NCBI GenBank assembly: GCA_965202875.1
Contig: OZ241870.1
Coordinates: 3,906,001-3,970,000, forward strand
Source: HK1 sp965202875
GTDB taxonomy: Bacteria > Pseudomonadota > Gammaproteobacteria > HK1
Length of the DNA: 64,000 nt
Direction of reading: 5' to 3'
Shown: one piece after another, positions 41,872 to 50,541 of the stretch
How the letters are laid out: every line of letters starts with the position of its first letter
Numbering within the stretch: position 1 is the stretch's first letter
The notes under the pieces: generated by a model
What the model saw: only the letters and a program-made list of their open reading frames with translations
Databases searched by the model: none
Told to the model about the DNA's origin: nothing
Translations under genes and position numbers: made by a program

Positions 41872-42687
41872 ATGAAACGGCTGCAGCAGGCGTGCGCGCG
41901 CGTGGTCGGTACGCGTGCATTCGACAACGCCGTCATCGCAATGATCCTGGCGACGGCCGTCGGGCTCGGCGTGGATACGAGCGTGTCGCTGAACGCCCGC
42001 TTCGGCGCCTTCGTCGGTTGGGTCTACCAGGCGGCCCTGGTGGCGTTCATCCTCGAAGCGGCCATGAAGCTCACGGCCGTCGCGCCCCGTTTCGAGCGCT
42101 ACTTCCGTAACGGATGGAACCTGTTCGACTTCACCGTCCTCGTCTTCGCCCTGATTCCCGATACCGGCCAGTTCGCGCTCATCGCGCGGCTCGTGCGGCT
42201 TCTGCGGGTGTTGCGCCTCGTCACCGTGGTGCCCCAGCTCCGGATCATCGTCGCGACCCTCGTGCGCTCGCTGCCGGGGCTCGGGCACGTGATGATGCTG
42301 ATCCTCGTGATCTTCTACGTCTACGCGGTGGCCGGCGTGCATCTCTTCCGCGGCCACGACCCGGTGCACTGGGGCTCGCTCGGCACCGCGCTGCTCACCC
42401 TGTTCCGGGTCATGACGCTGGAGGACTGGACGGACGTGATGTACACCGCCATGGAGCTCCATCCGATGAGCTGGCTTTTCTTCGTGAGCTTCGTGATCGT
42501 GGCCGCCGTGGTCATGATCAACTTCGTGATCGCGGTGGTGATCGACAACCTGCACGAGGCACGTCTTGAGGTGGCGTTCACGGAAGGTGAGGAGACCCTC
42601 CGGGCGATCCGCGAGGAAGCGGCGAACGCCCGCGACACCCTCCAGCGCATCGAGGCGCGGGTCGAGCGCTTGCAGGAGAGGTCATGA
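41872..42687 (+). CDS. BacNav-type voltage-gated cation channel
   Basis: 271 residues, one six-helix subunit of a tetrameric channel. S1-S3: AFDNAVIAMILATAVGLGVD, FILEAAMKLTAV, NGWNLFDFTVLVFALIP. S4 voltage sensor: LIARLVRLLRVLRLVTVVPQ with Arg every third residue. Pore: LLTLFRVMTLEDWTDVM, with selectivity filter TLEDWTD (182-188) where NaChBac has TLESWAS. S6: MINFVIAVVIDNLHEAR, then a C-terminal coiled coil (RDTLQRIEARVERLQE). The extra Asp185 and Asp188 hint at calcium permeability. ATG at 41872, weak ribosome site. Confidence 0.92.
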   Translation: MKRLQQACARVVGTRAFDNAVIAMILATAVGLGVDTSVSLNARFGAFVGWVYQAALVAFILEAAMKLTAVAPRFERYFRNGWNLFDFTVLVFALIPDTGQFALIARLVRLLRVLRLVTVVPQLRIIVATLVRSLPGLGHVMMLILVIFYVYAVAGVHLFRGHDPVHWGSLGTALLTLFRVMTLEDWTDVMYTAMELHPMSWLFFVSFVIVAAVVMINFVIAVVIDNLHEARLEVAFTEGEETLRAIREEAANARDTLQRIEARVERLQERS

Positions 42688-43052
42688 GCCGGTCACGGGG
42701 GACGCCGGCACCCGGAGGCCACCGGCTGCCACGCCCACGTCCGGTGAGGCCATGCCTCGACATAGGTAGTCCCCTACCCGTATAGGTAGTCCCTTACCCG
42801 TGAAGTCTTCGACAAAACGGCGAAGAGTTGTCCGCCGCCCGGCTCCCTGATGCCGGATTCCCGGGATCGGCGTTTGGTTCCGGCTACGCCGGGTTGGGTA
42901 CTTGAGCGGAACCTCCTGGTCGACCCTGGTCATTCCAGCCTCAGAGCAGGGGATTCGACGTGCCTGTCGCCCGGATGCTCCTTGCAGATCGGCTTGAGTA
43001 CCTGCGTATGATGCCTCGAACCGTCGAGGCAAGTGCGGCCACGGGTCGGGCT
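42688..43052. other. Noncoding stretch before the repeat element
   Basis: No gene seen. It includes a 20-bp tandem pair at 42761-42800 (ATAGGTAGTCCC-C/T-TACCCG), each unit containing a small inverted repeat GGTAG...CTACC. The remainder has no clear feature. Confidence 0.5.
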
Positions 43053-43139
43053 CCTGGGAACGGCGTGTCCTGACGGACATGGGCGTCCCGCCCGCAGAAT
43101 ATCGTGGGCCTGCGGCCCACTGCGGGCGAGACGCCTGCC
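43053..43139. repeat. Palindromic repeat element (copy 2)
   Basis: 43053-43095 matches 7364-7406 at 39 of 43 positions. It continues with a GTGGGCC-TGC-GGCCCAC hairpin and an inverted GCGGGCGAGACGCC arm at about 43122-43135. A dispersed REP-like family, 36 kb from copy 1, here upstream of zapE. Confidence 0.7.
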
Positions 43140-43337
43140 TTTTCAAGGCCGCCTTGTGCGGAGCTCGACTCGATTGCAGATCATGGCGTCTTGAGGATCC
43201 AGGGCGCTACGCATGCGGCAGTCCCTGTGCAAGACGGGCGGGCCGTGCGGCAGGGGATGGGTTCCTGGCGCCGGCAGGCCGGTTTCCTCGATGCGGCCCT
43301 CGTGCGCCCGGATGATGGGATACGGAGAGCCCCGGTC

Positions 43338-44432
43338 ATGACTCCGCGCGAGCGGTACCGCGACGAGATCGCCCGCGGCGTGCTGCTGCCCGATCCTGCG
43401 CAAGCCGCGCTGGTCGATGAATTGGAGCGGATCCACCAGTCGCTCGCCGAAGTACGGGACGGCGGCGTGTTTTCCCGGCTCGGACGCCGGTTCGGGCGCG
43501 GGAAGCGAAGGCCCGTGCGTGGCCTGTACGTGTGGGGCGGGGTCGGTCGCGGCAAGTCTCATCTCGTCAACCTGTTCGCCTCCGCCCCCGGTTTCGATTC
43601 GAAGCTGCGCATCCATTTCCACCGTTTCATGCAGCTCGTGCACGGGGAGCTGAAGACCCTGCCCGATCGCGAAGATCCGCTGCGGATCGTCGCCGAGCGG
43701 CTCGCCGCGCGGGCGCGGGTGCTGTGCCTCGACGAGTTCCTCGTCTCCGACGTCACCGATGCGATGATCCTCGCCCGGCTGCTCGCGGTGCTGTTCGAGC
43801 GCGGCGCGACCCTGGTGGCCACGTCGAACATCGAGCCGTCGAAACTGTACGCAGGCGGCCTGCAGCGCGAGCGCTTCCTGCCCGCGATCGAGGAGATCGA
43901 GAGGCACACGACGGTGCTCCGCCTGGAGGGCGGCACCGACTACCGGTTGCGCGCGCTCGAACGCGCGCGAACGTACTACACCCCGCTCGGCCCCGAGGCC
44001 GAGGGGGGGCTCGCACAGTGCTTCCGGACGCTCGCGCCCGAGCCCGGATCCGCCGCCGGCGGGACACTGGGCATCCTCGACCGGGAGGTGCCGGTGATCC
44101 GCCAAGCCGACGGAGTCGTGTGGTTCGACTTCGCGGATTTGTGCGGCGGGCCGCGCTCGACCGCCGACTACATCGAGATCGCGCGCAGCTTCCATACCGT
44201 GGTGTTGAGCGGCGTCCCCGTGCTCGACGACGAACGGCGCGACCCGCTACGCCGCTTCATCCATCTCGTCGACGAGCTGTACGAGCGCAACGTGAACCTG
44301 ATCCTCTCCGCCGCCGCCGCCCCGGAGGAGCTGTACCGCGGCCGCCGGCTCCGTGAGCCGTACCGGCGCACGTGTTCCCGGCTCGTCGAGATGCAGTCGA
44401 CGGCTTACCTCGGCCGCGGCCACATCCCGTGA
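43338..44432 (+). CDS. zapE: ZapE/AFG1-type ATPase
   Basis: 364 residues, AFG1-like P-loop ATPase; ZapE acts at the division ring under stress in E. coli. Landmarks: MTPRERYRDEIARGVLLPDP, Walker A LYVWGGVGRGKSHLVNLF, HFHRFMQLVH, Walker B LCLDEFLVSDVTDAMILARL, SNIEPSKLYAGGLQRERFLP, and the C-terminal TCSRLVEMQS. All expected motifs are intact. ATG at 43338; a longer frame to 43104 reads through the repeat element and is not used. Confidence 0.93.
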   Translation: MTPRERYRDEIARGVLLPDPAQAALVDELERIHQSLAEVRDGGVFSRLGRRFGRGKRRPVRGLYVWGGVGRGKSHLVNLFASAPGFDSKLRIHFHRFMQLVHGELKTLPDREDPLRIVAERLAARARVLCLDEFLVSDVTDAMILARLLAVLFERGATLVATSNIEPSKLYAGGLQRERFLPAIEEIERHTTVLRLEGGTDYRLRALERARTYYTPLGPEAEGGLAQCFRTLAPEPGSAAGGTLGILDREVPVIRQADGVVWFDFADLCGGPRSTADYIEIARSFHTVVLSGVPVLDDERRDPLRRFIHLVDELYERNVNLILSAAAAPEELYRGRRLREPYRRTCSRLVEMQSTAYLGRGHIP

Positions 44433-44627
44433 CGGCACACCGGGACCACCGGTGCATCTTCGAGTCCCATCCATCGATCCTCCCGCGGCATTTCCGGATC
44501 GCCGGGCACCTCCTCGACGCCCGAAGCCGGGCAGATGACGTACTGCAACACCGGGCGGCCCATCCACCCGTGACGCACCGCAGCCCGCCGCCGGATGGCT
44601 GTCCGGCCGGTATCCCGTCTCCGCGTG

Positions 44628-44655
44628 TTGCGCGTCGCAAGCCCGAACTTATACT
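44628..44655 (+). promoter_or_regulatory. Sigma-70-like promoter candidate for the EF-G paralogue
   Basis: TTGCGC at 44628-44633 and TATACT at 44650-44655 with a 16-bp spacer, about 53 bp upstream of the start at 44709. The ribosome site AGAGGAGGGA follows. Confidence 0.5.
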
Positions 44656-44708
44656 GACCCCTCCTGAATGACGTTCACCATGGCAACCGGAAGAGGAGGG
44701 ACCTGTTC

Positions 44709-46748
44709 ATGCCCGAATACACCACCGATGACATCCGCAACGTGGCCTTCGCAGGGCACGGCGGCGCCGGCAAGACGACCCTGGTGGAAGCGTTGCTTGC
44801 GCACGCCGGCGTCATCGGTGCGCCCGGGAGCGTGGCGAAGGGCACCTCGGTGTGCGACTTCGATCCGCAGGAGAAGGAGCACCGGCACTCGCTCCATGCC
44901 GCGGTCGCAAGCTTCAACCACGGCGCCCGTCACGTCAACCTGGTCGATACCCCCGGCTACCCCGATTTCCTCGGCCGGGCGCTGCCGGTCCTCGCGGCGG
45001 TGGAAACCGTGGCGGTGGTCGTGGACGCGAGACAGGGGGTGCAGATGGTCACCCGGCGCATGATGGAGGCCGCTGCGCAACGCGGGCTCGCGCGCATGAT
45101 CGTGGTGAACAAGATCGATGCGGACGAGCTCGATCTCGAATCGCTGCTCGCGAGCCTGATCGACGCGTTCGGCAAAGAATGCCTGCCCATCAACCTGCCC
45201 GCGGGCGGCGGCGGGAGCGTCGTGGACTGCTTCTTCGCACCGGGGGACGGGGAGGTCGACTTCTCGTCGGTGGAAGACGCCCACACCCGCATCGCCGACC
45301 AGGTCGTCGAGGTCGACGAGGAACTGATGGAGCGGTATCTGGAGGGGGAGGAGCTGGAGGCGGACAGGCTCCACGATGCGCTCGAGAAGGCGTTGCGCGA
45401 GGGCCATCTCGTTCCGGTGTGTTTCGTCTCGGCGGAGACCGGGGCGGGGGTCGCGGAGCTCGCCGAAGTAATCGAGAAGGTCATGCCCAGCCCGCCGGAG
45501 GCAAACCGTCCGCCGTTTCGCAACGCCGCGGGAGAGCCGGTCGAGATCGCGCCCGACCCCGGCGGCGCCTCCCTCGCCCACGTCTTCAAGGTGTCGATCG
45601 ACGCCTTCGTGGGCAAGCTCGGAGTGTTCCGGATCCATCGGGGCATGGTGACGAAGGACACCCAGTTCCACATCGGCGACGCGCGCAAGCCGGTGAAGGT
45701 CGGTCACCTGTTTGCGCTTCAGGGGAAGGACCACGTCGAGATCGACACGGGGATCCCCGGCGACATCTGCGCGGTCGCGAAGATCGACGAGGTGGTGTAC
45801 GACGCGGTGATGCACGCGGCCCCGGCTGACGCGGGCCTCGCCTTGGCGTGCCCGGACCTGCCCGCGCCGATGCTGGGCCTCGCGATCTCGGCCCGGACCC
45901 GCGGCGACGAGCAGAAGCTCGGGGACGCGCTCTCGAAGCTCGCGGGCGAGGATCCATGCTTCGCGGTCGAGCACAACGCGATCTTCAACGAGACGGTCAT
46001 TCGTGGCCTCGGGGACCTGCACCTGCGCATGGTCATCGAGAAGATGAAGGATCGGTACAACGTGGAGGTCGAGGCCCGGCCGCCGAAGATTGCCTACCGC
46101 GAGACGATCCGCAAATCCGCCGAAGGCCACCACCGCCACAAGAAGCAGACCGGCGGCGCCGGGCAGTTCGGGGAGGTCTACCTCAAGATCGAGCCGCTCG
46201 AGCGCGGCGCCGGCTTCGAGTTCGTGGATGCGGTCGTCGGCGGAGTGATCCCGAACCAGTTCATTCCCGCGGTGGAGAAAGGTGTGCGACAGGTGCTGAA
46301 CACCGGTGCGGTGGCCGGATACCCGCTCCACGACGTTCGAGTGACCGTCTACGACGGCAAGCACCACTCCGTCGATTCCAAGGAAGTCGCGTTCGTCACC
46401 GCCGGGAGGAAGGCGTTCGTGGACGCGGTCACCAAGGCCAGCCCGATCATCCTCGAGCCGATCGTGGACGTCCACGTGACCGTGCCCCAACAGAACATGG
46501 GCGACGTCACCGGCGATCTTTCCTCGAAGCGTGGCCGGATCAACGGCACCGAGGCCATGAGCGGAGGGATGGTGATCGTATCGGGGAAGGCGCCGCTCGG
46601 CGAGCTCGGCAGCTACCAGTCGGAGCTGAAGTCGGTGACCGGGGGGGCGGGCTCGTTTACCATGGCGCTGAGCCACTACGATCCTGTGCCGGCCAACATC
46701 CAGCAGCAGCTCATCGCGGAATTCAAGCCCGCTGCGGACGAGGACTGA
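44709..46748 (+). CDS. Elongation factor G paralogue (FusA2-like GTPase)
   Basis: 679 residues with all EF-G domains. G1 is GHGGAGKTTLVE where canonical EF-G has AHIDAGKTT; G3 is DTPGYPDFLG instead of DTPGHVDF; G4 is NKID. Domain IV/V text: KIAYRETIRKSAEGHHRHKK, QTGGAGQFGEVYLKIEP and MGDVTGDLSSKRGRINGTEA. The changed G1 and G3 place it among EF-G-II-type paralogues, whose role (stress, recycling, other) varies by lineage; the housekeeping fusA must lie elsewhere. Domain III is complete. ATG at 44709 with GAGGAGGGACC upstream; a sigma-70-like promoter sits just before it. Confidence 0.92.
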   Translation: MPEYTTDDIRNVAFAGHGGAGKTTLVEALLAHAGVIGAPGSVAKGTSVCDFDPQEKEHRHSLHAAVASFNHGARHVNLVDTPGYPDFLGRALPVLAAVETVAVVVDARQGVQMVTRRMMEAAAQRGLARMIVVNKIDADELDLESLLASLIDAFGKECLPINLPAGGGGSVVDCFFAPGDGEVDFSSVEDAHTRIADQVVEVDEELMERYLEGEELEADRLHDALEKALREGHLVPVCFVSAETGAGVAELAEVIEKVMPSPPEANRPPFRNAAGEPVEIAPDPGGASLAHVFKVSIDAFVGKLGVFRIHRGMVTKDTQFHIGDARKPVKVGHLFALQGKDHVEIDTGIPGDICAVAKIDEVVYDAVMHAAPADAGLALACPDLPAPMLGLAISARTRGDEQKLGDALSKLAGEDPCFAVEHNAIFNETVIRGLGDLHLRMVIEKMKDRYNVEVEARPPKIAYRETIRKSAEGHHRHKKQTGGAGQFGEVYLKIEPLERGAGFEFVDAVVGGVIPNQFIPAVEKGVRQVLNTGAVAGYPLHDVRVTVYDGKHHSVDSKEVAFVTAGRKAFVDAVTKASPIILEPIVDVHVTVPQQNMGDVTGDLSSKRGRINGTEAMSGGMVIVSGKAPLGELGSYQSELKSVTGGAGSFTMALSHYDPVPANIQQQLIAEFKPAADED

Positions 46749-46861
46749 CTTCCGCTCGCGCGCACCTCCGTGAAGCCTCGTTCGTTCACCGGCCCGGCCC
46801 CGGACGAGGCCGGCGCGGGCATCCAGGATCCGCCGGTGAGGCGTGTCGGGGGTCAGGGACG

Positions 46862-47233
46862 TGTCTGCGCCGCGGAGCGCTCGTCTGCGTGGCGCTTCTG
46901 GCCTCCGGGTGCGCCGGCATGGCGAACGTCAGGGGCCTGCTTCAACCTTGGCTTGCGCAAGTCGCGCTCGGCGCGGTTGTCGGTGAAGGCGACGCGGGGA
47001 GTTTGGCGAAGCGCAGCACTTCGGTTTCGTACCGTTGCATTCGACTCTACAAAAGAGTACAAGCCTGCAGGGAGGGCGTTCGAGGGTACGTTGGGCGGCG
47101 CTCCACGCGGCGTGTCGTTGTTGGCGCGTTCACAGCTCGGGGATCGGGAGACATGCCGCCGGACGCTGAATGCCTTCGGGGAATTTGTCCGGTCATGGGC
47201 GGCCTCATCGACAAGCACAAGGAAGCGGCTTGA
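46862..47233 (+). pseudogene. Decayed lipoprotein-like frame coupled to the next gene
   Basis: Frame: RRGALVCVALLASGCAGMAN with a lipobox LASGC and CAGMA, very like the CAGMADI start of the next lipoprotein. Afterwards the text loses protein character, and the frame stops at 47231-47233 overlapping the ATG of the next gene (TGATG). No start codon is visible in this frame. It may be a decayed duplicate of the neighbour's 5' end, or a leader that couples translation. Confidence 0.4.
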
Positions 47234-48723
47234 TGTCTCGCATCGCAATGACCCGTCGTCGCCGACAGAGCTCCCTTCGGCTGCGTTGCGGAATGCCTGC
47301 ATGGGCGGTGCCGGTGCTTCTGTGGGCGGTGCCGGTGCTTCTGGTCGCCGGATGTGCAGGCATGGCGGACATCAGGGACGCGCGCGACTTCATGGAGCTG
47401 TACTCGCAGGGGGATTACCTCGAAGCAGCCGGAGCCTTGAGCGGCGAAACGGGCCTCGACTACGATGAGGAGAATCTGCTGACCTCGCTGCAAGTGGGGA
47501 CGGCGCTGAGGGCGGCGGGTGCATACGAGGCGTCCCAGACCGCGTTCGACCGGGCAGAATCCAGGCTCCTGTGGAAAGCCGACGAAATTACGAGCGTCGA
47601 TGAGCTTCTTTCGGCCGGGCTCACACTCGTGACGAACGACTTGGCGCGTTCGTACCAAGGAAACATCTACGACGGGGTCCTCGTCAACACGTTCAAGGCG
47701 ATGAACGCCGTGTCCCTGGGCGATACGGGCCGCGCCCGGGTCGAGTTGAATCGCGCGGATCAGCGCCAGACGAATGCCGTCGAGCAACTGGCGGTCAAGG
47801 TGCGCGCCCTCGGCGCGGACGATCCCGGGGAAGGGGAGAATCCCCAAGCCCGGGACGAACAGATCGACAGTGCACTCGCCGATGTCTGGAAGCCGGACAG
47901 CCAAGTCGCCAGGCGGCTGGCCGCCGTGGAGGCGCTGGGGCAATATCGGGACCTCCGGAATCCTTTCACCGACTGGCTTCACGGGGTGTTTCGGCTGGCT
48001 ACGGGAGAAGCGAACCGGGCGTCCAACCTGCTTCGTGATGCGGCCGTCCTCAATGGACGCAACAATCGCTTCGTCCTGGCCGATCTCCTGTTGGCGGAGA
48101 CTGCGGCCGGTGGTTCTTCCGGGGTGCCGGAGCGGGTGTGGATTATCCACGAGGACGGTACGGGGCCCTATCTGGATGAGTTCCGTTTCGATTTTTCGGT
48201 GGCCACGGCCAACGGGGTGATTGCCGTGGGCATCGCGCTACCGGAGTTCGTGGAGGGTTCGTCTGCGGTGGGGGCACTGGCTGTTACGGCAGACGGGCAA
48301 GGCTATCGGACGGAGCCCCTCCTGAACGTCGACCGTTATGCGGCCACCGAATTCCGCGCCGGATACGGCGCAGTCGTAGGCAAGGCGGTCGCATCCGCGA
48401 TCATCAGGGTCGTCTTGCAGTCTGCCGCGCAGAAGGAGGCGGACGAGCAGGGGGGGGTGGCTGGAGTGTTGTTGAGCCTGGGTTCGACGATCGGATCGGT
48501 CGTATTGACGCAGGCCGACACTCGGACATGGACCGCGCTGCCGAAGTCCATCTCAGTGGCGAGCCTGCCGCGGCCGTCCGACGGCAGGCTCCGGATCACC
48601 ACCACCGGCCGGCAGACGATCTACGACGATGTTCTTCCCGCGGGTCGTTTCGTGCTGGTCACGGTGAAAACGGTCCGAGTGGGTGCGCCGCCTTCGATTC
48701 ACGTAGCTGCATTCGGTGAATAG
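47233..48723 (+). CDS. COG3014-type lipoprotein
   Basis: 496 residues. Signal peptide with a duplicated seven-residue unit (WAVPVLL twice) ending in lipobox LVAGC. Mature part is TPR-like: FMELYSQGDYLEAAGALSGE, TALRAAGAYEASQTAFDRAE, VNTFKAMNAVSLGDTGRARV and ELNRADQRQTNAVEQLAVKV, matching COG3014 proteins of gammaproteobacteria. Located in the outer membrane facing the periplasm; biochemical role unknown. First intact gene of a six-gene run with YcfL-, LpoB- and CsgG-like proteins. ATG at 47233. Confidence 0.82.
   Translation: MSRIAMTRRRRQSSLRLRCGMPAWAVPVLLWAVPVLLVAGCAGMADIRDARDFMELYSQGDYLEAAGALSGETGLDYDEENLLTSLQVGTALRAAGAYEASQTAFDRAESRLLWKADEITSVDELLSAGLTLVTNDLARSYQGNIYDGVLVNTFKAMNAVSLGDTGRARVELNRADQRQTNAVEQLAVKVRALGADDPGEGENPQARDEQIDSALADVWKPDSQVARRLAAVEALGQYRDLRNPFTDWLHGVFRLATGEANRASNLLRDAAVLNGRNNRFVLADLLLAETAAGGSSGVPERVWIIHEDGTGPYLDEFRFDFSVATANGVIAVGIALPEFVEGSSAVGALAVTADGQGYRTEPLLNVDRYAATEFRAGYGAVVGKAVASAIIRVVLQSAAQKEADEQGGVAGVLLSLGSTIGSVVLTQADTRTWTALPKSISVASLPRPSDGRLRITTTGRQTIYDDVLPAGRFVLVTVKTVRVGAPPSIHVAAFGE
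47302..47343 (+). repeat. 21-bp perfect tandem duplication in a signal peptide
   Basis: Units at 47302-47322 and 47323-47343 are identical and in frame, doubling WAVPVLL in the hydrophobic core of the lipoprotein signal peptide. The core remains functional in length. Confidence 0.9.
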
Positions 48724-48827
48724 TGGCGAGGACGAACAAGGGCAGAACCACGGCGCGAGACGCGGGATTGTGTGGCCGGGAATGACCTCGCTATACGATT
48801 TGCACCGGATCGACTTCGGAGGGCAGC

Positions 48828-49292
48828 ATGGTGACCAGCATCCGAATCGGCGTGGCTCGCATCCTGATCGGAGCGGTTGCATCGATCGCATGGGGAGCGA
48901 GCTTGACCGGCTGTACCGGTGCTGCGGTTGTGGCAGCCCCGCCCTGGTGGGAGCCTCACCTGACCGTGGACCGCGATCTGAAGGCGCGCGGCTTGAGGGA
49001 GATCAGATTGACCCGGTCTCGTAGCGAATCAGGATTCCTTCGTATCGCGGGTGAGTACGTCAACCGGTCCGATGCCAAGCTTTCGGCAATCTACCGCTTT
49101 ACCTGGCTCGACGATTCCGGAATGCCCGTCGAGGGTATCCTGGGAAATTGGGAGGCCGTTCACGCCCTGCCCCGGGCGCGGGCTACGTTCTCAGGTATCG
49201 CACCGAGAGCCGATATTCAGAAATTTCGAGTCGAATTGATGGCCGCATACCGGTTGAAGGGCCAACCTCTGCGGAAACAATCGGATCGCTGA
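48828..49292 (+). CDS. YcfL-like DUF1425 lipoprotein
   Basis: 154 residues. Signal peptide RILIGAVASIAWGASLTGC with lipobox SLTGC, then a single immunoglobulin-like fold: LREIRLTRSRSESGFLRIAG, EYVNRSDAKLSAIYRFTWLD, DSGMPVEGILGNWEAVHALP and RATFSGIAPRADIQKFRVEL. This is the DUF1425 pattern of YcfL, which lies beside lpoB in many gammaproteobacteria, as here. Role unknown. ATG at 48828 with GGAGGGCAGC directly upstream. Confidence 0.85.
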   Translation: MVTSIRIGVARILIGAVASIAWGASLTGCTGAAVVAAPPWWEPHLTVDRDLKARGLREIRLTRSRSESGFLRIAGEYVNRSDAKLSAIYRFTWLDDSGMPVEGILGNWEAVHALPRARATFSGIAPRADIQKFRVELMAAYRLKGQPLRKQSDR

Positions 49293-49338
49293 TTTCGTAG
49301 TCATACCACTCGATGCACCGAGAACCGAGGAACGGACC

Positions 49339-49992
49339 ATGATCCCGATGACCTCCAAGACGACCGGCCGCTTCATGCTTGTCGTGGCAATCGCATCGCT
49401 GGGCCTGACCGGCTGCCCCAAGACGACCGTCGTCAACCTGAGCGATCCCGGGTATACGACGAGCCCGCAGACCGGAGGCGAGACCACGATGGGGCTCGAC
49501 TACCGGGATTTCGAATTCTCGGCCAAGCAGGCCATCGATTCCTTCCTCGCCAGCCCGTTGTCGCGCAAGCCCGGCAGCACCGCGCCCTGGGTCATGGCGG
49601 TCAGCCGCATCGTCAACGACACCACGCTCAACCTCGATACCGATCAGCTCGTCAAGAAAATCCGCATCGCACTCCTCAACAGTGGGCGGGTAATCGTCAC
49701 GACGGCGGTCGGTGCGGGCGGGCCGGAAGACAGGCTGAGCGCGGAAGTCCGCCAGTTGAGGGATTCCAAGCTGTTCAACCAGAAGACGGTCGCCAGGGAG
49801 GGCACGATGGTCGCGCCGGAATTGAGCCTTTCGGGCAAGATCATCCAACGTGCGAACACCGTCGGCAAGAAGCAGCAGGTTGACTACTACTTCCAGCTCT
49901 CGATGACGAACATCGACACCGGGCTTGCCTATTGGGAGTTCGAGCAGGTCATCGCGAAGCTGGGCGCGAACCAGAGCTTCTCGTGGAACTGA
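49339..49992 (+). CDS. lpoB: Penicillin-binding protein activator LpoB
   Basis: 217 residues. Outer-membrane lipoprotein that activates PBP1b across the periplasm. Lipobox GLTGC near residue 24, short linker, then the LpoB domain: DYRDFEFSAKQAIDSFLASP, VMAVSRIVNDTTLNLDTDQL, VKKIRIALLNSGRVIVTTAV, ELSLSGKIIQRANTVGKKQQ and DTGLAYWEFEQVIAKLG. Linker shorter than in E. coli. ATG at 49339; follows the YcfL-like gene by 46 bp, so the two should be co-transcribed. Confidence 0.9.
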   Translation: MIPMTSKTTGRFMLVVAIASLGLTGCPKTTVVNLSDPGYTTSPQTGGETTMGLDYRDFEFSAKQAIDSFLASPLSRKPGSTAPWVMAVSRIVNDTTLNLDTDQLVKKIRIALLNSGRVIVTTAVGAGGPEDRLSAEVRQLRDSKLFNQKTVAREGTMVAPELSLSGKIIQRANTVGKKQQVDYYFQLSMTNIDTGLAYWEFEQVIAKLGANQSFSWN

Positions 49993-50140
49993 ACGCTGAT
50001 GCACGATCGTCTGCGGGCGTCCGTGGACGGTTGGGGCACCTTCGAGTCCCGGGTCTCGCCTGCCCAGATTCTTGAAGGACGTTCACGGGACGAAGTTCTG
50101 GAATGTGGACGTTCCTGCTCGATCGTACAGGAGCCAAGTG

Positions 50141-50473
50141 ATGGACAATCACCCGGAACGGACTTCGCCGGCAACCGGAGGAAGATCTTCCTCTCGATTC
50201 GCCGGGCTGGTCGCACTGGCTTTCTCTCTGACGCTCAACCATGCTGCGGTCCTCGCGGATACCGATTCTTCGGAGACCGTCTCGACGGCGGTCCAAGGAT
50301 CGTCCGAAGACGCCGAAGGCGTGGTTGCGCGGATGATCGAGGAGTGGCTGGGAGAAGGTGCAGGCCGCGGCGCATCGCCGATCGGACTGCCAAGGGCCTC
50401 GCAGAAACGAAAGAAGAAGACGCCTGTCAGCGGCACTGCTGAAAGCAGGGAACCGGATCTTGCCGACTTCTGA
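50141..50473 (+). CDS. Small exported protein in the lpoB run
   Basis: 110 residues. An N-terminal hydrophobic segment after a charged start (RFAGLVALAFSLTLNHAAVL) acts as signal peptide with a cleavage site near AVLADT. The mature part is Glu/Ser-rich, then basic (ASQKRKKKTPVSGTAES). No family recognised. ATG at 50141 with CAGGAGCC upstream. It lies between lpoB and the CsgG-like gene on the same strand. Confidence 0.6.
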   Translation: MDNHPERTSPATGGRSSSRFAGLVALAFSLTLNHAAVLADTDSSETVSTAVQGSSEDAEGVVARMIEEWLGEGAGRGASPIGLPRASQKRKKKTPVSGTAESREPDLADF

Positions 50474-50541
50474 CCAGGAGTCGGCGGGGGAGGGGTGGGT
50501 CGGTGGAACGCAGCTCGACAATCAATTGGGGCTCCGGAGCC

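Noticed and set aside
44649..46676. Long minus-strand frame (675 codons) opposite the EF-G gene
   Set aside because: It mirrors EF-G codons, is rich in His/Arg/Asp and has no domain text; it is a GC-driven shadow.
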